Below are positions 22,861 through 37,300 of a stretch of DNA of 64,000 bases, one piece after another; the first letter of the stretch is position 1, and the number at the start of each line of letters is the position of its first letter. The DNA is from Anisakis pegreffii. Its lineage: Eukaryota > Nematoda > Chromadorea > Rhabditida > Anisakidae. Both the position numbers and the translations under genes were made by a program. The notes beneath the pieces were generated by a model. It ran no database searches. It had not been told where the DNA came from and saw only the letters and a program-made list of their open reading frames with translations. The stretch is taken from positions 1 through 64,000 of the forward strand of contig JAPYMA010000626.1 in the NCBI GenBank assembly GCA_035041965.1, read 5' to 3'.

Positions 22861-22868
22861 CTGTAGAT

Positions 22869-25800
22869 AGCTTATTTCTTTCATAATATAAAGCGCTCTC
22901 TCAAAGCTCCAAGTAAATATCATTCAAGCGACCAACAAAATGGTATAATCCTTTTCCTCATCGCACATTTTCAACCGATAAACGGTATGCGATGAAACGA
23001 AGAAATGAAGAAAGAGCTGAAAACAATTTGAACAGTAATCTGCAAAGTCTGTTATGAACAAAACCTCAATTAAATTTGAAGTTTACCGTCGAATGAAGAA
23101 CCTCAGTCTCTATCATGTGTACTAAATAATGAATTAGTAATGTCTAAATTGAATGAGATAATCAAAAGAGAACAACTTCTGTTGTGTGGTATAAGTATGT
23201 GAATACGTTGAGAAAAATGCTCCAATAAAATTTTATTCATGATCATTCAACGTGGGCAAATGAAGCTGTAGAATATGAAGTACAAAGACACGCAAACAAT
23301 ATTTATTCGTCATCATATCATTATGACTATGTGCAAGCGTCCTCCCTTTCTCAAACATAAACAGAATGATAACGACTATGAAACTTCACCCTATGCCTGC
23401 AGTTATCACAACAACCACAAAAGTCAATTCAATAAACGCATAATTACAATTATGAATTGTTCAGATCATTGTTCATTACTAGTCCTACCAACAGCATCAC
23501 TCTCCTCAGGGACCTACCCATGTCGTCTCATACATTCTCTTATCACACCCTTCTTTCATACCGCACATCTGGTACCATTTCTGATAAGTGTTCATCACTT
23601 GAACTAGCACTGCGCGTTGAACCAGTAGTTCAAGGAAGCTTATTTCACGCGAATGTTGCCATGAGGTCAGTGAACGACGCAAATCGAACATTTCCTATAA
23701 TTATGCTATCAAGTTTCTGTATTCAAACCAAAAGTATTCGTTCCGTAAAATCTTTATTTCACTATGAACTGTCACTTTCAGTGAATTATATCGTTATTTC
23801 TATTCGGTCAAAACTACCCGTTCTTGCCTAAAATCGCGAGCATACTTTTGGGTACTAATGGAATAACTTATAAAATGAGAACGAACAATTTAGTAGGTTA
23901 ATCAACAACAGATGAAATATTTGCACAAAGTCGTTTGTTATCGATAATGTCAAATCACTTAAACAACCATTACATGTAAACTTCATTCATGAGTATTTCA
24001 CGCCCACGCACAACGACAATTCGGACTCAACTTTTTTGGGAAAGGGAACTGATTAAGGACCTGTAGATGTTATGAGTGCGAAAAATTCATCGCAATACTC
24101 ATTCAACAGACGAGATCCATACTCAACTTTTGTTCGGATAGGAAAGTAATGGAAGTAATCCGGAAAGTTTCAAAAATGGATTACCTCGCATACCGTCAAA
24201 CGTATTGGTGAAAGAATTGATATGATTCATGGAACATCCAACATGACACCCATCACCTAAGATGTGTCACTTTCAATCATAACTAATGCACTTGTCAACT
24301 TTAAAAAGCAACATCATTCAAACAAAAGCGATGATTCCCTAAATTGAAACTCGCTGAGAAGAGGGGAAGGATTTCATAATGAAAGCCATTTGGCTGGTCC
24401 GTAATTGGCTATGTGTACGAGTGAAAATGTAAGCACATAACGAAACAAGAAATTTAAAAACTAATTGTAAGAAATGGAAGTATATTGAATGACCACTTCT
24501 AATTTTGTTGAACAACGACACGAATTACATTAGCTTAACTGAACATGCATCATTCATTCGTCTCGAGTTGACTGTGAAGTTGGTTGGAGGAGATTTGAAT
24601 CCCCATTGTATTATTGTATGACATAAAGCTTTTAATGCACAAAATGATCACATTAAAAATCGTCGATCAATTACAGCATTTTAAACGGAAACAATTGCAA
24701 AAATAACGGTCTGAATTAAATTAGCACTCACCAATATACATGAAACCACACAAATGAATAAATACGATATGATATCTTCACAATAACTTGATAGTTCTTT
24801 TCGATGATATTCAGAAGTACAATACATCAAATCAACGATAAGTTAAATTTAAAAATGAAGCGATGCTTTCATATGATCGAGAAATAGGTAAAGATGAATG
24901 TTTTGTCGTTGCTGACGAAGACTCTTTTTTTATACAAGTTCCATAATCTGGGATAGTGAGTATGGAAGCAAACGAAACGTGGAAAAAAATTAGAACGTCC
25001 ATTAACTGCCTAATTGAAACATTTGCATAATTGCCTATTCCCCGAAAGAAATGCTACTATTGCTATACAAATTTGTCAATTTAATATTCACATGTACCTC
25101 ATTACACTACCAGGGGAAGGGGGGGGGGGGGTAAAATTTCTAAATCGAGAGAAGGGCAACCCATCACACGAGAGAGATAATTCAATCAAAAAGAGTTCAC
25201 CTTTTTGTCGTCACCCTTTTACGTAATCGATCGAAAATTGAACATTTGATACTTGTGTTGATTTTTTTACTTCTATCCATATGTATCCAACCCCTCAAGT
25301 TATTTTATAATGACATATCACCCTACGCTCACCCCGAAAGGGAAGGGAAGCATGGATTTGTTTGATTTCGACAGATGAGATTATCATGAAAGAGCGACTT
25401 CGGTCGGGAGCTGTTGTCATATATTCTCTGTTTGTTTGTGATCTTTTCACTTCCCTATGTCGTTCTAAGTAGCTAGTCTCTTCTGCACATTGCTAACTTT
25501 ATATTCAAAAAAATATTCGACTAGAACCCGTTTCAGCAGTTCGATTACCAAATAATCGGATATCATCAAAAGCAAACATTCGGTCAGAGTCAATCGAGGT
25601 TCGATCACCATCACTATCACTAATACTGAAATGAACAGCTGGTAATCGAGTAGTAGATGTTGTTCAAATAAAAGTAATTTCGTTCATACTCATAACCGCT
25701 GCCATACATGATTAACATTTCAAGCTGCCCGATTGACTTTGGCACGTTTATCATTACAAAGAAAACTATTTCATCTGCATTCACCATTGCACTAAATTAA

Positions 25801-26275
25801 ACATCTCCTCAAATATGCCTAATTCATTATATAATCCTCTTTATCGCCCCTTTAATCAACTCTTTCTATCTCAGCGTTCAACAGTGAATTTCACAATCGC
25901 TGAACTAAAATCTATCAACCGCTGATCATTAAAACAATCTTATAACTTCGTTCACACAGGAGGATGCGTCTACCATAAATATATCAAAATGACTAAGTGT
26001 CAAATTTCTGGCAACAGTGCTCAAACGAAGTGAAAATAATGAAGAATTATTTCATCCCTTCACTGAGGCATTCATCACTCAATGCATTCAAAATTCACCT
26101 TATTCAAAGTGGAACAACTATGCTCTTCACACAAAAAATGATCGTCAAGTTTAATTAAATGGGGGAAATGATGAATTTTTCGTGCATGTTCTTATAAAAT
26201 ATTACCAAAAAGCGATGGAAAATGTACGATTTGAAAAATGCTTTGAAAAGGATCTAACTGAGTGTTGAATTTAAT
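22869..26275. other. intergenic between the HECT ligase and Kelch genes
   Basis: 3.4 kb of AT-rich sequence between the 5' side of wwp-1 and the 3' end of the Kelch gene. Open frames around 23275-23831 resemble nothing known and have no convincing exon structure. A run of 13 G lies at 25119-25131. Confidence 0.5.
25119..25131 (+). repeat. G13 homopolymer
   Basis: A run of 13 G directly preceded by GGGGAA. It may be variable in length or hard to sequence. Confidence 0.8.
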
Positions 26276-29200
26276 CTAATCTCTATTGGATGCATCACCG
26301 AAAGGTGGAATATCGGGTACGAAAGAATTGGACGATGGAAGTGTATGATCATTCGCCAGACGAACTACTCCCACACCACCACCTAAACGACGATATGTCA
26401 TGCAACCAGACTGTCGCCACTGGTTCAACTCTCGATCATAAACCTCTACTGTCTTCAGATATGTTGTGCCATCAAATCCTCCAACCGCATACAGCTGTCC
26501 ATTTACAACTGCCAGTCCTACCTGTAAACATCATTAATTCACCATAACAACAAAAACACAAATTAGTCCACAAAAGTACTTATCCATTCGTTCACTGACT
26601 ATGAGTGTAACGATTGCAATAAACGTCAATTGAAATGATATTAAAAACAGCTTACTCCGGATCTTCGATTGTTCATCGCAACAACATTAACCCACTCATT
26701 AGTACCGGCATAATAGCGCTCAGCTGATGAAAGTTCACACACATCATCACGCCCACCCACAGCGTAGAGAAAGCCGTTATAGACGGCTGTTCCAAGGTGC
26801 TTGCGTCGAGTTCCCATCGGTTTGACCATCATCCATTTGTTCATTCGTGGATCATATCTTAAGGTTTTAATTCATTTTCATTGCCAACAAATTGATCACT
26901 TGGCAATCAAAATTCAAAAATTATGTGACCAAATACGATATTTTTCGACTTTATTGTGACTTCATTTTGTTTTCTGACATTATTACAATTCACTTATCAT
27001 TTCTCACTTCGCTCAGATCTCGAAAAAATATTATTCGGTGAAATATTGATTGCTATTCGAATGGGAAAAAAACATGAAAGAGGATAGAGAAAAAAAAGAA
27101 ACACCTTTCGACCGTGTTCAAAGGAGTCTGACCATCTGAACCACCGACAGCATAAAGACATCCATTAAGAACGGAAACTGATACACCCAAACGTCGGGTA
27201 CTCATCGGCGCAACTTTCGACCATTCATTACGATGTGCATCATATCTGCATGAAAACAGGTAAAGAGCAAGCAACAATATGCTTTATAACATACGTCAGC
27301 TGTGCTGGATAAGGAATGAGAAGTGCATACCTTTCGACAACGTTAAGACAAGAAACTCCATCTTGTCCACCAACTGCATACAAAAGACCGTCAAGGACTG
27401 CAACACCGACCGAAGTGCGACATGTTGACGTTGGTGCAACATCGCTACTCCACTGATTTGTCGCTGGATCATATCTGTGATTAGCATTATTACTGATGCA
27501 CACTTTCTACAAAAATCGATGACTACCGATTGCAAAACATACCAATTTTTCAATGTTCATTTGTGGCTAGAGGATGCCAACTGGCTAACTGCTCTCTATC
27601 GGGCAAATGGCCCGCAAAACACACCACTTTTGCGTAATAATTTTAAATAAGTGAAGAATGACATTATATGCTGGTATTCAAGGAAGATACAGATGGGATA
27701 ATAAAAATGCGTAAACAATAGTTAGACGTGGAAAGGCTTGTTTCAAGATAAAAAGCAGTGAAGCGTTGGGACAGAGTTAGCCGTAGAAGCCAAGCAAGAA
27801 GCAAAGAGAAAGAAATAACCTTTCAACAGAGTTGAGGTAACTTTGACCATCATGCCCTCCGACCGCATAGAGTAAATGGTTGAGTGCAGCCACCCCGACT
27901 CCACAACGACGCTTGCTCATCGCCGAAACACAGCGCCATTCGCCCGTTCTCGAGTCCATTCGTTCCACACTCGCTATTGCATCCCCACTACACCAGCCAC
28001 CAACCGCATACAGCACTTCACCGTAACGTACTGGTTTACGACTTCTACAATTTTTAAGTAGATCTATCTATTTCTCGTCAATAAAAACATCATTAATAAA
28101 ATATAACCTAGTCCGTGGTCCTTGCATACTCGGCCGTTCCAGTGGAAGTAATAAGTAATTTTTTGCCTCATCCACTAAATCGCGACAACGAGCGTCTGAT
28201 TTCACGAGTGGATCCTCACTGACCGTACTCACCAAAAATTTCGCTTGACACAACGGTAGACGAACATGCTCCAATACCTGCAATCATAATGATTGTCTTT
28301 TTACGAAAAGTTGCTCAGAGTTAATAAACGAGCATTGATTCTGCTCATTCAAGAAAGAAAAACCTTCGAGAGAAGTGGTCTTCGCTTAATGAGATCATAA
28401 CGAATCCACGCCATGACGGCTGCAAAAACAGTTTCCTCTGAACGGACATTCAGCTCTTCACTTGAGATGATATCGATCAATTGATTCACAGGCAACAGCA
28501 AAAATTCTTCACTGGCCGCAACATCCTCAATTCATATATTCAGTAAATACTCACCACTCATTCAAGAATTCATGAACGAATCCATCAAATATAATCTGGT
28601 TAAAACGATTACATAACTACAACCATTTTCACCTTCTCATATCATAAAATCGAACAGTTTTTTCGTTCAACTGAAACTCGATAACAGAATCAATGAGTGA
28701 ATTCATAACAAAACAGTGCGATCGACTTTGACCAATTGAGCTGAAATGCGTTGCTCAATGTTAAAGAAACGCCATGCATACCTGAAAATTGTGATGCGCA
28801 AATTTATCAGCAATACGCATTAAATCACGACATGCATGCGTATCTGCGAAGGCTCGAATACCAAGGCAATTTGTGGGATCAAGTTGTTTCTTCAAGAAAT
28901 CACAGCAAACTTCCTGTAACATTGCACGGTAATCTTGTATTTGTGAAAGTGGGCAGTGCTGAAAGCCTGCATGAGCCTCAATCACACAGCTCAGGCTTCA
29001 ACATGAACTGAGGATGGACACCAGCCATTAGGCTAAGTCTAGTGGTAAATCTCAGCCACTGCCCCACCTCTTGTCATAAACAAATTATCTACAGTGTCGC
29101 TAGATTGTATGTCATTAATTTTTTTCCATTGCGAAAATTTTGGCTTCATTTAAACAAAACTCACTGAAGAAAGAATCATGCACCTGAATTTCACTCAATT

Positions 29201-29850
29201 GAAGGAGGCAAGCGGCTGGTAAAATGGATTGAACGTTCACGTCAGCGATTGTTATTTCACCTGTATAGCAGAAATCAACCAACGTTTTTAGGGTTGAATA
29301 ACCAATATCAACCATTTGAATTTCCTCTGCAATACATAATTGTAACAAAAGGTCTTGCAATTAGTGCATAACAGTGAAAAAATAGCGTACGCTGTCTACT
29401 TTCGGCCATTTCCGAGGTGAACATCGCTTTGAAATAGTTGGATGATGAAGCAAGCACAAGTCGGTGCGCATTCACACGATTGTTTGCAACCACTAAGGTG
29501 ACATCACAGAGACAATTATCATTTCTCATTTCGTTGATACGCTCGAAAGCGAGTCGACAATGCTTTGGAGAACGATAGATTAGTGGTGGGCATGTTGCTT
29601 GTTGCTGTGTTGACGAAGTGGCATTAGGAGGACAATTTGTTAGACTGGATGGTGGTGAGGTGTTATGCGCTACTGAAGAGGGTGATAAGATTGAAGTTGA
29701 TGACGATGGTGATACCAGTTGCGATGAACATTGTGACAGTATCGACGAAGACGACGAACACTGAGACTGAGTGAGATTATTCATTTGCTGATGCTGCTGC
29801 TGAACTTGTGCAACTGGTCCGATTCTCTCACCAATATCGTTTCTTTCCAT
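26276..29850 (-). CDS. KLHL20: KLHL20-type BTB-BACK-Kelch protein, CUL3 substrate adaptor
   Basis: BTB-BACK-Kelch proteins dimerise and bind CUL3 through the BTB/BACK region, presenting substrates held by the Kelch propeller for ubiquitination. My ten-exon model is 29391-29850, 29184-29326, 28782-28913, 28364-28525, 28108-28277, 27820-28044, 27331-27474, 27105-27245, 26656-26857, 26276-26521. The sum is 2025 nt (674 aa), phase-consistent. The N-terminus is long and rich in Gln/Ser/Thr/Pro (about 1-95). BTB follows ([32 protein letters not shown]), then BACK ([19 protein letters not shown]). Six Kelch repeats show YAVGGxDG motifs and RR-[LCS]-GV turns. Identity with human KLHL20 is very high by eye through BACK and Kelch, for example [16 protein letters not shown] and [10 protein letters not shown]. 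Repeats 2 and 3 plus most others have introns just after the (V/A)ER codons that end a blade. Confidence 0.93.
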
Positions 29851-31378
29851 TGTTCATTCTTTCATATTTACAACTTATATTCTGCTTGATTCAATTACTC
29901 ATACGAACACTACTAGATTTGTGCCTACAGACACCCGCTAAACTGATCGTCAAAACTTAACAGTACTAGAATCAATGAGTATCACTTGTGTTGTCGTTGC
30001 TTGTCGTCATTGAACTGCACTCTTCATGAACCTCCTGAAAATGAACACTTCTTCAACCACATTAAGCAATAAAGACAAAGTATTAAGCGCTACTTTCGCG
30101 ATAGTATTTTTAAATACAGCTGTTAATCATAAAATGATACGCTGCAAGACATACTCTGTTGAATATAAACTCCCTTCGATTAGCAACACTGTCTGTGAGA
30201 AGCATGTGCCCTTCAAATAAATGTCGATTGCATTGCAATCATGAAATGAAGAATTTATGCGCACTTTTGCATTAATAAGCCCTCGGCTCCTTAAATAGAA
30301 ACTTCTTGCAGAGAATAGAATTCCTGAGCTTGAATTGAAAAGAATAAGATATATGCTCATAACCGTTGCATGAACAGCGTGTTGCAAGCTTCAAGAAAAG
30401 ATACTCGAATATTCCCATATTTAATGATTTTCAGTATCATCATTAGTCACAATTATGATATATTCCTTCTCGCAATTGAATGAAACAATGGAATGAATAC
30501 GCGTTCATCAGTTCATAATCAAGCAAGCAATTAATATGTTTACAATAAGTCATGAAGATCCATTTTTTTGCTCAAAGACATGACCAATCGAGAATATTTA
30601 CACGAAATACGCACTCAATAAAGCAAACAAGTATTTGCAACAGCTCACTACATAGCAGCAATCATGCAGCCATTTCAGAATAATTCATTCGTTCAACCAA
30701 TCATGTGCTCTCGAATCATAACTTTATTACAATAAATTTTTGTCTGATTGGCTCGAAACAATCATAAACAAATAGCTCTCGTGCATTCATAAGTGCTTCA
30801 TTGATGAATGTAGGACTCAGTTTCTGTCGGCAGTCAGTTCATTCGAATCATCGATCGCTCGTCATACTTTAGAAAGTCTAGTGCGTGTAGAGAGAAAAAC
30901 ATGCAATCGAAGACTGACAATACAGTGAACAACATTGAGAAATGACAAATATGCGAATACACATCACGAAATGCTATTTCTCATAAATTATCCAAAACGA
31001 ATTTCAAATACAAGAAAAAATAAAAGCAGAAATGTCGAACGAATCGAGAAATTTACAAATATTCATTATCACTATCGATAATATTATATGAGACAGTATC
31101 CCATAGAGAGCAAAATTACATACGATTAGAACAGTGAATGTGGAATTGTTTTAAAAAGAAAGCAACAAAATAGTAACAGAATCACAGTCTGAACAACAAG
31201 AAGAACCAAAAAATGGAAAGTTGACAAATCTGGAATATTTACTAATGTCTCTCAGCAGTACTTTTCATAAACAGCTCACTGAAAAAAATCTGTGCAGTTT
31301 GGATGAATGATTAAAGATTATGATCATAATAAAGTGAGATTAATTGAGAGATTAGAGTGGAATAAGTTAGAATCACCA
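29851..31378. other. intergenic, upstream of the Kelch gene
   Basis: AT-rich sequence between the KLHL20-type start codon and the 3' end of the Sac2 gene. It probably contains the Kelch promoter. No RNA, repeat or further exon was recognised; an open frame at 30026-30220 is not supported. Confidence 0.45.
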
Positions 31379-34300
31379 TTAGAGAAGCAGAATTCGAGAT
31401 TTGGATGTGAGAATCTGTTGTTTATATTGTGCGAATGGATTAGGTGCTGGTATGGGTAACTGAGTGGGATCGATTGATCTATTATTCGAGATGGCAGTAG
31501 CATTGATCGCGATCTGACTTTTCGATGTTGGCAAACGCAATTGCAACTTCTGCAATTTCGATACGAAACCACTAGCTTTATCCGATAAACGTCCATCTGA
31601 TTTAGATGTATGCACCTGACATGTCTGCTGCTGCTGCAATATTGTGCACTTCATCATTATCTACCACTAACAAAATTTTTTTTCCTTCAACTTCATAAAT
31701 AATCGTCCACAACAAAACCTCTTTGCAATCCTTATATACCATTTTTTCGTACTGTATCTAAACAATCATCAAATTTCCAGCCCTTCAATATTCTCACTTA
31801 CATAACTTAACATAATTTCTGACTACGTTTTTCTCAAATCGAACTTCAATGAAATTATGGAATGACACGTCAAAAACTGAACAATTCAAATAGTGTTTTT
31901 CGGTGTACGCTGTAATAATCTAATGTAAAACAAAAATGTCATGAAAATTCATCGTAATATCGCAAAATTCTATCAAGTAAAAAATCAACTGAAAAGCAAC
32001 TCATCATAAAACTAAAGGACTTACAAGAAATGGATTAGCAGTAAGTGTTGGTGGATTATTGAAAATATCAACAGTATTTTTTATTGATGACGACATCGAA
32101 TTATCGGGTTCTGGTGATAGCACTCCATCAATAAGCACTGATTGGCTTTTTATCGATTTTGATGATCGTCCTTCTTCCGGTGAGAAAACAATTATTGGAT
32201 TCGTTTTCGCATTGTCCTCAAAATAATTGCTTCTTATTTGTGTATCTTTTCACGTTACTTCAATCCATTCGTTGTTTTTTAAAAGTGACAACAATTTAAT
32301 AACCATAACCATGTGAAAGAAGAGTTAAAAACGGTAATGAAATAATATATTATAATCACAAGCATGCAATTTTCATTAGTTGATGCAGCGATTTTATCTC
32401 TGAGTTGTTCATCACTCGGCAATGGATGAGCGATGCGATTGGAAGATGAGGCACAATTCGCTGAGCTATTCACAGTAGAAATTGAGTCAGCAGTACTATT
32501 TGCACCGAACGCCGATGCAAGCATACTCATTATTCGACGTCTACAAACACAATTAAATAACAGTTTATCCTTTTTCGCCTTGAATTGATCAAATACCACA
32601 CCCTTTGTTTTATTTGATAAAATTAACGAAAATATTTTCGAACAAAGCGAACAATATCCTAGTTTTTCATTGAATTTACTCAAATTCACTGTTATAATTC
32701 ATCAGAATAAAAGTCACGTGGAATAATGAGAAGAACGAACCCGCTTTTCTCAGAACATCCATCAAGTTTACCAACGAAGGGAATTTCAATGTGATGGCCG
32801 CTCATAGCCATTGTGACTCTAAACTGTTCACCGATCGCTTCGATGTATTCATCAGCCTCATCAGCACATTTTAATGGAATTGCCACATTATTGAATAAAC
32901 GTGTTTTAGCAGCACGCCATGTGAACTGCTCATTTGGTCTTGCGTACAATCTACAAAACTCCTTTGCTATCTTCTTTCACGAAATCAGAATATTTCTTCA
33001 TGTCCAATCTGTACTTACTATAAACAAATGGTATGATTCAAATAGGAGTCCCAAACCTCAAATGCATCCTCGGTGACTTTGCAAAAGTACCGAATTGCAA
33101 ACGAATGACATCTTCAAAATCGATTACTTTCACCTCCACCAACTTTTCAGAATCGTCATCGTAAATTGCAACAATCACTCGTTGTCTATAAACAAAACAA
33201 TGCACGTTGTCATCATAAAGACATGATAGTAACCTGGTGAGAAGGAGTACCGTGTCGATTTGATCTGATGAATTCGAACCGCTAACCAGTGCCCATCCAC
33301 CGACGAGCACTTCTGTTTCGGGCAGAACAAAGTGTATCGTTTCACTCACTAATCTCGCGATACTTTCGCTTTCCTCTTCATCGCCGTCGCTCACATTCTC
33401 ATCGCTGTCATTTGCTGCTTCTTTCAGTAGTGTATCAATAGCGATCTGTCGTTGTGCATGTCTAGTATGCGACAAATAGTATCTTGATGCACTCGTGTAG
33501 CCATCACGTACCATACCGACTATTTTGCGTTGACCACTTCTTGTCACATCACCTTTCAATGCATCCGTACCCGCATACTGAAACCTTTTCTTTTATTGTA
33601 CATTGCTTCCATTAATAAATTAGGACGAATGTGAATTGAATGCAATCTCGGATTGTGTGTGAGCTTCAAAATAATGAATTACTCACTTGTCTTGAGATAG
33701 CATCTCCATTGTCGGCCCATAATGACTGAAGTGTTCTAATCAACTGATGAGGAGAACTGCTGAGAGGACCAACTAAGCCGAGTCGCTGTGCTTGAACCAA
33801 GACGACTGCTTGTGACACAGCACACTGAAAAGAACAAATAAAATGAAAGTGATGCTCAACCAGATCAACGTCTTCATACCTGAACAACATTGGTTCGATC
33901 GAGACAATCCACACAGTTCGTCCTAACGATACCGTGCTGTTCACGAACCATCTGTCCTGACTTGTCCACCCAACAAAATGCCGTCTCTCTCAACTGCTCA
34001 TCTAACATACTTATCAGATCATTCACCTTCAATCAACACATCTTATAAAATCATCTTCTGCAACAAACTATCATCTGTTTTTGTGTGCTAATTAGTTTCA
34101 CTTTTGAGAACTTCAAAAGGATGAGTTAATCAATGAGAACGAAACCATGAATATCACAGGTAAATGACTTATTTGAATTGTTGCTTTCATGAGAACGAAA
34201 ATTTCTGAATAGATTTTGAGGATATGGAATGGATTTTTCGAAAGGAAGGGAAAAACAACTTTACCTTGTCAAAACGAAGAGCACGACAATGGAAGTGAAA

Positions 34301-37300
34301 ATCGAATGAACAGTAGGTGATATGAGGTGAATTCAGTTTTAATGTGTGCAATAAATAACTGACGGCCAGGTCCAGTTCCCTGAAATGGATTATTTTATAA
34401 CTGAAATAAACAATTAAACGGATATAAATGGAGATGTACGCTTCGCATCGTATGCTTAACACGTGCACTCAACAAGTATCTCAGCATTAGTAAAATTAAA
34501 CCAGAAAAAAAGAAGGCGATAGCAATAGTAGATACCTGCCCGTTTGATCGACAAGATTAACGAGAGTCACGGGTGTTCCATAATGATCAATGATTGAATT
34601 GATGTGCTTCTCAAAAACAGGAAATGATTCGTTAAAGGGTTTATCGACGACCAGAGGCGGACGATAACGATAGCCACGTTGACTCCAGAAGACAGGAACT
34701 GAGCCGCGAATCTGTCAAATTGATCTGCTGCTAGTTCAAAGAGTAACGAATGAATTGTTTTTCTCTGATAATATTGTCGCTAAAGATGACATCTCTATTG
34801 TGCCTGTTCACTTGGAGTGAATTCGGTGCTAGTTCATTACTCAAACAAAGCATCAGTCGACTGATCACATAAGGGCAGATTTTGACTTACCTGAACGTAT
34901 GAGAGGTAATGAGAGAAAATATTCAAAATGAGTTCAGTTTCGACAAAATTCGCAACGTTTGCCTCTTGATCAATACCCCGACGTAGATAACGTAATCCAG
35001 CACGTTTCACTGATCTTCGCGAGATGATTGTTAGTGTTAGATGACAGTCTGACTCAAACGTCAACTCTCTTAAAAAATATACTTCATTCATTCTATTCCG
35101 AACAAGCATGCTTTCATCGAAACATAATGCATAAGTGCTAATAAAGCATTTAGAGAGGAGAATAAAAACACTGAATGTTGTTCACCGTTCAGAAACAAAA
35201 CCCTGACAGATAGGTGTGATAAAAGGTTGAGCATCTTTTAATACACTACCATCCTCGGCGAACAGATCACCCAACAGACGGCGATTCCAAAAGAAACGTT
35301 CATCGTAACTTGTCGATGACTGTGACATCAGCCTGAAGTCTGTTCACGATACAAAAATATTTCGTTTTGGTTTAAACGATCACAACAACAATGATATATT
35401 TTTAATGCCTAAAAATATTTCAAAACTTAAAGGAGGCAAGAGGTCATCAAACAGATCGCTTAAACAACTTTTTGGCGGCTCTTCGGCATAAGAGAGTATA
35501 AACTTTCTTTAATGTTATTTTAATAGTGTCATGGCTAGTTTGGCGACTCCTTCAACTGCTTCATCTTTTACTTGCTTCATTTAATTGTTTCAAACGAAAC
35601 CAAACATCCGTCTATCAATAAGAATGAATTCACTCATTTTTGTAACTCCAAATAAGCAACCAATAGTTGTCATTGCTACAGCTCGTTGTCGTATTGCAAC
35701 AGATTCATGGAATGAATTGATAGAAATTCATGAAGTGAATTAACTGACAGCTATTGAAGTCTATTGAACAAGCGATTCCATAAACCGTTTCTCAATTCAG
35801 CAAGCGATTTATTACATGATGAGAACTGAACAAAGTGAACAGACCTCTGTGTTGTTAACGTGAGATCACTCCCGAAACATACATAGAAATCACCATTATC
35901 ATTGAACATACTCAATAATTGATCGATTATTCGCACAGAACATACTTTATCGGTGACAAACTTCATTAACTTCTTCTGCGAGTTTATTATTCGATTGAGC
36001 TGAGGTGATGAACTGTTCAATTCAGCCTTGAAAGCAGAGATAAATTTTTTACAACATACATTCGAAAACTAAAACAGTGGCGTAACCAGGGAAGCGCCAC
36101 CCCCCCCTCACAGACAGTGGGAGAAAAGGGAAAAGTCAGAGGGAACGAGAACGGAGGGAGAAGAAAGAAACACTTTATTGGTTTGCAATCATCAACGATG
36201 CCTAATTTGAAGAAAAAAAAACTGATTAAATTTCTGCTCCACAATTTTGAAATTCCAACTCTGACCTCACCTTTTTGAAGTACCCTTTTTTTAATCCAGC
36301 TGTAGCACAGGAATTCTGAAATGTCAGCTTTTGCTTTTGCTTTAGCTCGGAAATTTGCTTTATTCCGCTCCAACTCCAGAAAATGTTTACTCTGTAATCT
36401 TAGCCCCGGCTACTGAGGGCTGCAGCGATTTTTTTCGACGAAGTCAAAAAATTTGTTGCGTTCAGAGCTTGGACATTATTACTCATAAGACATACATCCA
36501 ACAGTTGTTATGATTCATTTATGGGCTATGACGATGAATTACTGCTATTTTTGTTATCTGCATTTATGGTGGCCACCACAGAGGTCCTCGCGGGCGCGGA
36601 GATTTCTTGATGATGCACGTTTCGGCAACTTCTCGTGATGGACTGATTCAAATTGCGATCAATAACGACTTGAAGAATGAACGAACTGATGAATGGTGCA
36701 ATGTGAAATGGATAAGCAGACCAATGCTTAGTGCATAGAACTGACTGGTCACTGTCATTGTTATTAGTAAGATAGATTGTTCTACTCTTTTCCTATCACT
36801 GCTTTTACAATTTCAATAGCTTTTTATGATCCCAGTGATGCCTAAATTTGAAACAATTGGCTACTGAGGGATGCAGCCCCGCAGTTCTACAGGCTCGTCT
36901 CCAGCTCGATTATTTAGGGAATTTATCGCTGGCTTCAACTCATGAACTCTAAAATTTTGGCTTCAGCTCTGGCTCCACACTGTTCAGTGTTCCAGCTCTA
37001 AAATTGGCTCTGCTCTTTTGCGGCTCCAACTCTGGAGTAATCTGGATCCAGAGAAGGATTATCATGCAAGTCTGAACTCCGGCTACTGAATGTTGCTGTG
37101 ATTTTTTTCATGAGGCCAAAGAATTTTTTGGCCTCGGAGCTTCAACGTCACTGCTTACGATACTTACACGCAACTTTAGATACGATACGATTAATAAACG
37201 AATTGTAAGCTATGATGAGAAATTACTGCTTTTTTGCTTATATGCGTTTTACGAGAGCCACCAGAGTATCTCCGCGAGATCCCGCGGATGCAGTGGATTT

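Noticed and set aside
23275..23831. Overlapping plus-strand frames of 110 and 124 codons
   Set aside because: No recognisable domain, no splice structure, and composition like the AT-rich flanks.
24585..24610. tttgaatcccc, resembling a tRNA B box
   Set aside because: No A box or foldable cloverleaf in the surrounding 100 bp.
36017..36373. 118-codon minus frame next to a Sac2 exon
   Set aside because: Only 36017-36026 is coding in the Sac2 model; the rest is the transposon-like block after the CAGTGGCGTA end.
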